From Enterococcus silesiacus (GTDB taxonomy: Bacteria > Bacillota > Bacilli > Lactobacillales > Enterococcaceae), in NCBI GenBank assembly GCA_001465115.1, contig CP013614.1, positions 1,798,001 through 1,862,000 of the forward strand: a stretch of DNA of 64,000 bases, written 5' to 3'. The translations under genes and the position numbers were made by a program. Under the pieces are notes generated by a model that saw nothing but the letters and a program-made list of their open reading frames with translations, made no database searches and was not told the origin of the DNA. Positions 57,558 to 64,000 of this stretch are shown piece after piece (within the stretch, counting starts at the first letter, position 1; each line of letters begins with the position of its first letter).

Positions 57558-58625
57558 CTATTTTTTTTCACCAAAAGCATTCGTATTTTCATATCGATCA
57601 TAATGAAGTGTATCGCTCTTTAAATAGTCATAGATATCTTTAACGATGTCGATACCATCTGTCATTGATTTTTCATAATTGATTTGATTGATTTCTCCAG
57701 GATAATATACTTGTTCAAATCCATCTGCTGCTGGAATCTCATGTAGCTCTTCCACCATGCCGTCTACTGATTCTTTGAACATATCTAAGTCAGTAAAACG
57801 TTTTGGATCGATCAAAATATACATTTGACCAACATTACGTCCTTTGCTGATATCGTCATACATTGAAGAAACGTGTTTGCCAAATGGCAAGCCTAAAAGC
57901 ATACCTGATAAAATATCTACCATCATCATTAAGCCGTAGCCTTTTGGTCCGGCAATCGGTAGTAATCCATTGACTTTATGAGGATCCGTTGTGGGTTTAC
58001 CTTCTTTATCAACTGCCCAAGTATCTGGGATATCTTTATTTTTAGAACGAGCATCCAAGACTTTGCCCCAAGCTTGAACGGTTGTTGCCATATCAAAGAC
58101 AACAGGCTCGTGCCCTTTTCTAGGTGCTGCAAAAGCAATCGGATTAGTCCCAAAATAATTTTCTTTTCCGCCAAATGGTACCACCATCGGATCTGATTGA
58201 CACATTGCGATTGCAATCAAATCTTGTTGCGCAGCTTTTTTCACATAGTAAGATAACGCTCCGCTATGGCTGATTTTAGAGATTCCAACAGCTGCAACAC
58301 CTGATTTTTTTGCCATGTCAATCGCATAACCAAGACCAACATCTGCAACGAATTGACCTGCGCCGTTTTTACCATGAACAATTCCTGAACTTGGTCCAGT
58401 TTCCTCAAATTCAATTTTGGGATCAAGCGTCACGCCGCCCTTGTCAATTTGTTCCGCATAATATTCTACTCTAACAGCTCCATGCGAGTGGATACCACAT
58501 GCATCCGCAAATACCAAATGTGTCGCCACTTCATCTGCATGCTCTGGTTTTAAACCAGCTGTTGTTAATTTTTGTTCGATCAAATCATGCAATTCTTCTG
58601 GTTTCACTACAACAGTTTCATTCAT
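57558..58625 (-). CDS. allD: Ureidoglycolate dehydrogenase, paralog 1
   Basis: A 355-residue Ldh2-family dehydrogenase with the same ordered motifs as its neighbour: ADACGIHSHGAVRVEYY, KISHSGALSYYVKKA, PFGGKENYFGTNPIAFA and IAGPKGYGLMMMVDILSG. Follows allE by 20 bp in the allC-allE-allD operon. C-terminus DRYENTNAFGEKK extends slightly past the paralog. Which of the two is the principal ureidoglycolate enzyme cannot be decided from sequence. Confidence 0.88.
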   Translation of the reverse strand: MNETVVVKPEELHDLIEQKLTTAGLKPEHADEVATHLVFADACGIHSHGAVRVEYYAEQIDKGGVTLDPKIEFEETGPSSGIVHGKNGAGQFVADVGLGYAIDMAKKSGVAAVGISKISHSGALSYYVKKAAQQDLIAIAMCQSDPMVVPFGGKENYFGTNPIAFAAPRKGHEPVVFDMATTVQAWGKVLDARSKNKDIPDTWAVDKEGKPTTDPHKVNGLLPIAGPKGYGLMMMVDILSGMLLGLPFGKHVSSMYDDISKGRNVGQMYILIDPKRFTDLDMFKESVDGMVEELHEIPAADGFEQVYYPGEINQINYEKSMTDGIDIVKDIYDYLKSDTLHYDRYENTNAFGEKK

Positions 58626-58645
58626 TCTTAAACTTCCTCTTCAAA

Positions 58646-59431
58646 TTATATTTCTGGATCACGGTTACAATCTTTGGAATAAACGTACATCAATGGCTCA
58701 TCCCGGCCGACAGCATAGGCTGCTTGTTGTACGTATGAACTCATAAAGATATAATCGCCTTTTTCGACTGGCATCCACTCATTATCTAAGTTATACATTC
58801 CTTGACCAGAAAGTAAATATGCGCCATGTTCTTGATAGTGTGTTTCGATATAGCCATGACTTGCACCTGGTTCAAACGAAAGGATGTGGAAGTTCATATC
58901 AAAACCTAAATCTTTCGGTAAGAAATCCCATAAAAGAACGTCTTTCATACCTTCATATTCAATTGGTTCCATATCATTGACATTACCGACTACTTTATGT
59001 GCTTCATAGCCTTCTAATGGTTGATAGCGTTTTTTGTATAAGAAAATTTCTGTATCTGCATCTTGACCATTTTCTAGATACATTAACGTGCTGACTGGTA
59101 AGTAAGCATAGCCGCCTTTTGTTAATTTATGTGTTTCAGTGCCATCATTAACATTTAAAACACCATCGATCACATAAACGATCGTTTCAACCCCTTCTCC
59201 ACCAAAACCACGTTGATTTTTACCATCTTTGTGCATTGTGATGATGTAGTCTACGAAATTTGCTCCTAACTGTTTTGAACCTAAAATCGAGCAATCACAG
59301 TTTTCAAAACCTGGAATCACATTATTTACTAATCCATCATGAGGAATCAATGCGTAATTATTTTTTTTGATCACAGCTCTAGAAGACAATAATCCGTCCA
59401 AATAGCCTGTTTGATTATTTTTATAACCCAT
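58646..59431 (-). CDS. allE: (S)-Ureidoglycine aminohydrolase
   Basis: A 261-residue bicupin (YlbA/AllE): N-terminal cupin [18 protein letters not shown] and C-terminal metal-binding cupin [23 protein letters not shown], whose His, Glu, His and Gln/Glu pattern fits the Mn site of the family. Releases ammonia from ureidoglycine to give ureidoglycolate. Between allC (20 bp) and allD (20 bp). Confidence 0.93.
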   Translation of the reverse strand: MGYKNNQTGYLDGLLSSRAVIKKNNYALIPHDGLVNNVIPGFENCDCSILGSKQLGANFVDYIITMHKDGKNQRGFGGEGVETIVYVIDGVLNVNDGTETHKLTKGGYAYLPVSTLMYLENGQDADTEIFLYKKRYQPLEGYEAHKVVGNVNDMEPIEYEGMKDVLLWDFLPKDLGFDMNFHILSFEPGASHGYIETHYQEHGAYLLSGQGMYNLDNEWMPVEKGDYIFMSSYVQQAAYAVGRDEPLMYVYSKDCNRDPEI

Positions 59432-59451
59432 TTTTATTTTCCTACTTTCTT

Positions 59452-60687
59452 TTATTTATAAGCTAATTCGTATAATGTGCTAGCTAAAACTTTGACACCG
59501 TTGACTAAATCGTCAATGTCTGTCGCTTCAGCTGGATTATGGCTGATACCGTTGATACTTGGTACAAAAATCATCGCTGTTGGGAAGTTCGGTGCAATGA
59601 TTTGAGAATCATGACCTGCTCCACTATGCATAACTTTATATTTCATATTTTCGGCAATAGCCGCTGTTTCGATTGCTGTTACGATTTCTTCATTCATTGG
59701 AACTGGTGCTTCATCCATCCATAGATCGATATCGATTTCCAAACCATGTTGTGCTGCAATATCTCTCATCAATTGTTCGATTTCTTGTGTAAATGAGTGA
59801 AGCTCACCACTGTCTGTATGACGGCAATCCATTGTAAATAGTACTTCTCCTGGAACAACATTGACTGTATTAGGTTTCGGTTCAACTTTACCAAAAGTCA
59901 ATACAAGAGGATCACCGACTTCTAAAGCGCGATCGATTGCTTCGGAACAAATTTTTGCGAAACCATAAACAGCATCTTTACGATAGCCCATTGGAGTTGT
60001 CCCTGCATGATTTGCTTCACCTTTTAAGACGATCGTATAACGTCTTTGTCCAGCAATATTATTTACAACACCAATTTGTAATTGTTCTTTTTCTAGTACT
60101 GTTCCTTGTTCAATGTGAATCTCCACAAAAGCTTTAATGTCATCTCTAGCGGCTTTATTTTCATCTCTGAAGTCAAAACCATGACGCTGCATTTCCTCAA
60201 CAAACTTCAACCCTTCAAAGTCAGCAATTTCAATAACATCTGCTTTTTTCGCTTCACCGACAAAGTTTTTACTACCCCAAAATACTGTAGGGAAACGACT
60301 GCCTTCTTCTTCTGCCATTGAAATAACTTCTAATGAACGTTTTGGTTTACCGTGTGTTTCTAGTAAATACTGAATCGCAACATATGCTGCAATAACCCCA
60401 AATTGACCATCTAAATTCCCGCCGTTAACAACGGTATCGATGTGAGAACCTGATAGAATGGTCTCTTCTGGATATTCTGTACCTTCTACTCTACCAAAGA
60501 GGTTACCGATTTCATCAAATGAAGCGGCCATACCAATTGCTTCTAATTTTTCTTTTACAGATTTTTGTGCTTCCAACCAAGAATCAGAATACAATAAACG
60601 TGTCATCCCACCGGTTGGGTCGTTGCCAATACTAGATAAATGATCGATATTTTCTTGTAAAACTTTTTTTAAATCCATTTGATACAT
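59452..60687 (-). CDS. allC: Allantoate amidohydrolase
   Basis: A 411-residue M20-family metal-dependent amidase. Metal ligands visible: His in [14 protein letters not shown], Asp in GNLDGQFG, Glu-Glu in [10 protein letters not shown], His in FVEIHIEQG and His in SHNPAEATD; the dimerisation domain has [11 protein letters not shown]. Hydrolyses allantoate to ureidoglycine, CO2 and ammonia. First gene of the allCEDDFGHK operon, with GAGGGAG upstream and a cre-like site 26 bp before the ATG. Confidence 0.94.
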   Translation of the reverse strand: MYQMDLKKVLQENIDHLSSIGNDPTGGMTRLLYSDSWLEAQKSVKEKLEAIGMAASFDEIGNLFGRVEGTEYPEETILSGSHIDTVVNGGNLDGQFGVIAAYVAIQYLLETHGKPKRSLEVISMAEEEGSRFPTVFWGSKNFVGEAKKADVIEIADFEGLKFVEEMQRHGFDFRDENKAARDDIKAFVEIHIEQGTVLEKEQLQIGVVNNIAGQRRYTIVLKGEANHAGTTPMGYRKDAVYGFAKICSEAIDRALEVGDPLVLTFGKVEPKPNTVNVVPGEVLFTMDCRHTDSGELHSFTQEIEQLMRDIAAQHGLEIDIDLWMDEAPVPMNEEIVTAIETAAIAENMKYKVMHSGAGHDSQIIAPNFPTAMIFVPSINGISHNPAEATDIDDLVNGVKVLASTLYELAYK

Positions 60688-60712
60688 CTCCCTCTTTTAT
60701 TATCATAACCAT

Positions 60713-60726
60713 TGTAAGCGGTTGCC
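60713..60726. promoter_or_regulatory. cre-like site before allC (TGTAAGCGGTTGCC)
   Basis: Shares ATTGTAAGCGGT(A/T)GC with the site at 47974. Two to three mismatches to the CcpA consensus. So close to the allC start that CcpA could act as a roadblock. An ATCTTTGTGC motif also occurs near both sites (60766 and 47916). Confidence 0.5.
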
Positions 60727-60850
60727 CGTTTTCATACACTATCCACATTTCACAAATTAACTCCTATCTTTGTGCGCATTAAACATAATGGTTAGCAGTA
60801 TTTGAGTTAAAATAGAAATAAGTTAGTGAAATTATCTAAATTAATAGTCT

Positions 60851-60920
60851 AATCTTCGGAAAAAAGATAAAATAGCACTATGACTTGAAATATCTAAATT
60901 AATATTTTTTGTCGAGGCGG
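60851..60920 (+). repeat. Allantoin-cluster hairpin element, copy E (partial, upstream of esterase)
   Basis: CTTCGGAAAAAAGATAAAAT at about 60854 and TATTTTTTGTCGAGG at about 60903 form the same arms as in copies A and D, but the apical stem differs and the element ends about 100 bp before the esterase start. The surrounding gap 60688-61017 has no gene. Confidence 0.5.
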
Positions 60921-61017
60921 AAAGGAACATTACTTCGATCCGTGACTTGATGTTGAAAAGTACAAGGTGTAGCGTAGTGGAACGTTATTACCTATAATTC
61001 AAGGAGGACCATTAATA

Positions 61018-61881
61018 ATGATCAAACAAAATTTTCTTTACAGTAAGCTGGACGAGTTGGATTTATCCATGACCTTTTACTCAAATCAAAATGACTCTTC
61101 TGCTAAAGCCACACTCATTTATTTTCATGGCGGTGGGCTTCTTTATGGTACACGAGATGATTTACCAGAAATCTATTGTGAACTTTTAGTCGAGAATGGC
61201 TATAATTTGTTAACTGTTGACTATCCATTAGCTCCTGAAGTCAAACTTCCTACTATTGTTGCTTGTTTAAAAGAAGCGATTGATTGGTTCTTGAAAAATT
61301 ATCAAACAACTTTAGGTTTGGAAAATCCAAACTATTTCTTGTTTGGACGTTCTGCTGGTGCTTTTCTTACCTATTTGTTATCTGCTCGCTATCCTTTACC
61401 AGAGCAAAAAGGTTTGATTAGTTTTTACGGCTATTACGATTTGACGAACCCAGCATTCAGTCAGCCTAGCAGTTACTATAATCAATTTCCTAAAATAGCG
61501 CCGCTCACTGCCCAAGCATTGATCCAACCTAAACCAATCGCAGAAGTTTCTATCAATGAACGGTTTTCACTTTATTTATCTGGTCGACAATTTGGTAACT
61601 GGCTAAGCTATCTCGTCAATTCTCCAAGTGAAAAAGAAACCTTTAGCTTAACAGACACAGAGCTTGCTGGACTTCCACCTGCATTTTTAGCCCATAGCTC
61701 TGCTGATCAAGACGTGCCTGTTGAAGCATCACGTATTGCCAGCAATAAAATCCCTAATGTTACCTACGAAGAAGTTGAAAAGCTCCCTCATGATTTTGAC
61801 GGTGATATTACTAAAAGCGAAGGGCTTGAAGTGTATCAAGCTCTAATTGTATGGCTTGATAAAGCTTTATCTTCTAATTGA
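61018..61881 (+). CDS. Alpha/beta-hydrolase, HSL-type esterase
   Basis: A 287-residue cytoplasmic hydrolase: oxyanion motif FHGGGLLYG (about 37-45), nucleophile Ser in FGRSAGAF (GxSxG), Asp in HSSADQDVP and His in KLPHDFDGD. Belongs to the hormone-sensitive-lipase group of carboxylesterases; substrate unknown. AAGGAGG upstream. Divergent from allC, so a role in purine catabolism is possible but unproven. Confidence 0.85.
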   Translation: MIKQNFLYSKLDELDLSMTFYSNQNDSSAKATLIYFHGGGLLYGTRDDLPEIYCELLVENGYNLLTVDYPLAPEVKLPTIVACLKEAIDWFLKNYQTTLGLENPNYFLFGRSAGAFLTYLLSARYPLPEQKGLISFYGYYDLTNPAFSQPSSYYNQFPKIAPLTAQALIQPKPIAEVSINERFSLYLSGRQFGNWLSYLVNSPSEKETFSLTDTELAGLPPAFLAHSSADQDVPVEASRIASNKIPNVTYEEVEKLPHDFDGDITKSEGLEVYQALIVWLDKALSSN

Positions 61882-61915
61882 TTCTAACACAATTATTTTC
61901 TTGTATTAACGTAGT

Positions 61916-61953
61916 AAAAAAAGACATTCCCGATCACTCAGGAATGTCTTTTA
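61916..61953. terminator. Bidirectional terminator between esterase and tig
   Basis: Stem AAGACATTCC / GGAATGTCTT with A7 before and T4 after, loop of ten bases; serves both convergent genes. Confidence 0.82.
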
Positions 61954-61963
61954 AAATTGCTTT

Positions 61964-63247
61964 TTATTTTTCAGTTGCAGTTTCAGTAATCACTTCTACT
62001 GCACGTTTCATGCGGATGTCATGTTTCAACATGTCTTCTGTTAAGACTTTTTTCACTTGATCAATCGGCATATTGTATTGTTCTGACAAGTCTTTAATTT
62101 CGTTGTCCATATCTTCTTGAGATACTTCGATATCTTCAGCTTTAGCGATCGCTTCGATCACAAGATTTGTTTTCGTACGAACTTCTGCTTCTGCTTCAAA
62201 TTGTTTGTGCAAGTCAGCTTCAGTTGTTCCAGTTAATTGATAGTACATATCTGGAGCGATTCCTTGACGTTGCATGTTGTTTAAGAATTCATCCATTGAA
62301 CGGTGAACTTCATCATGTACCATTACATGTGGAAGATCAACGATTTCTGCATTATCAACAGCTTGACGGATAGCAGCTTCGTCTTTCGCTTCTGTTGCCG
62401 CAGCTTCTTTAGATTCCGTTAATTCGTTACGGTATTTTTCTTTTAATTCGTCTAATGATTCTACTGAATCGTCAACGTCTTTAGCAAATTCATCATCTAA
62501 AGTTGGTAATTCTTTTGCTTTCACTTCGTGAATTTTCACTTGGAATACAGCTTCTTTACCAGCTAAATCTTCTGCTTGGTAATCTTCTGGGAATGTTACT
62601 TTTACTTCAACATCTTCGCCTGCTTTTTTACCAACTAATTGTTCTTCAAAGCCTGGGATGAAAGAGTTAGAACCTAATTCAAGAGAATAGTTTTCACCTT
62701 TTCCGCCTTCAAAAGCTTCTCCGTCTTTGAATCCTTCAAAGTCGATCACGACAGTGTCGCCATCAACAGCTGCTTCGTCTTCTTTGATTACTAGTTCAGC
62801 TTGTGCTTCTAGTTCACGTTGGATGCGTGCATCTACGTCTTCGTCTGTTACTTCACGGTCTTGTTTTTCAACTGTTAAGTTTTTGTATTCGCCTAATTTT
62901 ACTTCAGGTTTTACAGTTACTTCAGCAGTTACAACCCAATCTTCACCTTTGTTCATGCTTTCAACATCAATTTTAGGTTGAGAGACAGGATCAATTCCAG
63001 CTTCTTTAACAGCTGCTTCGTAGACTTCTGGTAACACTGCGTTCAAAGCATCTTCATATAATGCTTCTTCGCCGTACATACGGTTGAATACTTGACGTGA
63101 CACTTTCCCTTTACGGAATCCAGGTACGTTAAGATTTTTTTTAACTTTATCGAACGCTTGTTTCAAGCCTTTTTCAATTAGAGTTTGATCAACTGAAAAA
63201 GTTAACACACCATCATTGGTGCCTTTTTTTTCAAATTTCGCAGACAT
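61964..63247 (-). CDS. tig: Trigger factor (ribosome-associated chaperone)
   Basis: A 427-residue protein: N-terminal ribosome-binding domain with the signature [12 protein letters not shown] (about 36-47), FKBP-type peptidyl-prolyl isomerase domain (about 160-245; [15 protein letters not shown]) and helical C-terminal chaperone domain. The ATG at 63247 follows CGGAGGG; the longer in-frame start lacks support. Ordinary housekeeping gene; marks a return to core genome after the allantoin cluster. Confidence 0.96.
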   Translation of the reverse strand: MSAKFEKKGTNDGVLTFSVDQTLIEKGLKQAFDKVKKNLNVPGFRKGKVSRQVFNRMYGEEALYEDALNAVLPEVYEAAVKEAGIDPVSQPKIDVESMNKGEDWVVTAEVTVKPEVKLGEYKNLTVEKQDREVTDEDVDARIQRELEAQAELVIKEDEAAVDGDTVVIDFEGFKDGEAFEGGKGENYSLELGSNSFIPGFEEQLVGKKAGEDVEVKVTFPEDYQAEDLAGKEAVFQVKIHEVKAKELPTLDDEFAKDVDDSVESLDELKEKYRNELTESKEAAATEAKDEAAIRQAVDNAEIVDLPHVMVHDEVHRSMDEFLNNMQRQGIAPDMYYQLTGTTEADLHKQFEAEAEVRTKTNLVIEAIAKAEDIEVSQEDMDNEIKDLSEQYNMPIDQVKKVLTEDMLKHDIRMKRAVEVITETATEK

Positions 63248-63418
63248 TTGTTTCCCTCCGAATAACTTAATTTTATACATGAATTTATGTTATGCATACC
63301 TTTAAATAGTACACTATCACTGGTTAAATGTAAACATTTTAGGTGAGAAGAAGGGAAAATAAACTGATTTTTTGAATTGTAAAATGAATTACTTGATAAA
63401 CGAACTAGACTAACTTGC

Positions 63419-64000
63419 CTATTTTTTATATTTTTCGGCTAATTTTAAATACTCATTATGGATCTCTAAATCATTTGAACTGTTCTTTTTTGACTCAAGA
63501 TAGCCTCTTTTAACAAGTTTGCTTTTTATACCAAAATATAGCCAAGAAGCTACTCCACCAATCAATAGTGTCAGCGTAATAATTGAAACAAAAAAACCAG
63601 GTTCATCATTTTTACCATACGTCATCAATAGGATCAATGACATTAAAAAGGCTACTATACCTGAGCGGTATTTTTTCTTGTACTGCCTGTTTATCTTAGA
63701 AAACTCGACATCTGGAAAATTATTTATAGACGGTTTATCGCCAACAACTTTTACATTTTCTTTATCTGTAGCGGTAATTAAAACTTCATGCATCACCTCA
63801 TTTGATTGGTACTCAAGATTCCAAATAGGAACATACACAAATTCCGAAAAAGCTTCGTATTTTAGATTTGTTACCGTTGCATTTTTGTTCCTATCCCCAG
63901 GTAATACTCTCTTCATCTCATCTTCAGCTGCATATTGAACGACACTGTGAAACAAGCTTTGCGTTTTCATTACTTCATTAGTAGAAATTTTAAATTGGTT
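63419..64000 (-). CDS. Membrane protein, 5'-truncated by the window edge
   Basis: The frame stays open to the right edge (reading NQFKISTNEV before the first visible Met at 63970) and that Met has no ribosome-binding site, so the true start is outside. At least 193 residues are visible: a soluble part, two transmembrane helices (about AFLMSLILLMTYG and FFVSIITLTLLIGGVASWLYFG), then a basic C-terminus. I do not recognise the family. Confidence 0.6.
   Translation of the reverse strand, partial: NQFKISTNEVMKTQSLFHSVVQYAAEDEMKRVLPGDRNKNATVTNLKYEAFSEFVYVPIWNLEYQSNEVMHEVLITATDKENVKVVGDKPSINNFPDVEFSKINRQYKKKYRSGIVAFLMSLILLMTYGKNDEPGFFVSIITLTLLIGGVASWLYFGIKSKLVKRGYLESKKNSSNDLEIHNEYLKLAEKYKK

Overview
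The window is about 36% GC by eye, low-GC Firmicute DNA with AGGAGG-type ribosome-binding sites throughout. The gene set (WxL/DUF916 surface-protein operons with Mga-like regulators, fructose PTS, gatCAB-ligA-pcrA, an anaerobic allantoin cluster) points to an Enterococcus chromosome, most likely a relative of E. faecalis. This is inferred from gene content; no database search was possible. I see no rRNA or tRNA genes.

Layout. (1) 1-20170, accessory surface region: two WxL operons on the minus strand (230-5160 and 9033-15849). Each combines WxL-domain proteins, a short LPxTG protein and a DUF916/DUF3324 membrane anchor; the second adds a large vWA adhesin. They sit with an intact Mga-like regulator (5494), a winged-helix regulator (16124), a degenerate metallo-beta-lactamase-fold protein (7304), an IS remnant, a lone tyrosine integrase bracketed by tandem repeats (17042-18353) and a frameshifted Mga-like regulator (18683-20170). 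(2) 20443-32491, housekeeping block on the minus strand: rlmCD, a deoxynucleoside kinase, pnuC, dagK, gatBAC, ligA, pcrA. (3) 32649-33655, an orphan type I-C-like CRISPR array with its leader and no cas gene. (4) 33778-40391, carbohydrate region: cytoplasmic alpha-amylase, fruR-fruK-fruA (fruA carries an apparent frameshift), an SDR enzyme behind a leader-peptide/hairpin, and a 268-bp MITE-like element. (5) 42175-60687, a complete allantoin catabolism cluster. (6) 61018-64000: esterase, trigger factor and a truncated membrane protein.

How the allantoin genes work together: allantoin enters through the NCS1 permease and is opened by AllB, then AllC and AllE give ureidoglycine and ureidoglycolate. 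Oxalurate can be made by two AllD paralogs (NAD-linked) or by PucG (transamination with glyoxylate). AllFGH (FdrA/YlbE/YlbF) split oxalurate to oxamate and carbamoyl phosphate, and the carbamate kinase AllK makes ATP. PucR is the likely local regulator, and cre-like sites suggest catabolite control.

The most interesting signal is a family of related hairpin elements in the allantoin cluster. Four lie immediately upstream of the ribosome-binding sites of allB, allG, allF and pucR, and a fifth, partial copy lies upstream of the esterase. Their stems show compensatory base changes. Other points of note are the terminal CRISPR repeat that has become an intrinsic terminator, the MITE with a perfect 8-bp target duplication, and several reading-frame breaks at homopolymers, which may be biology or assembly error.
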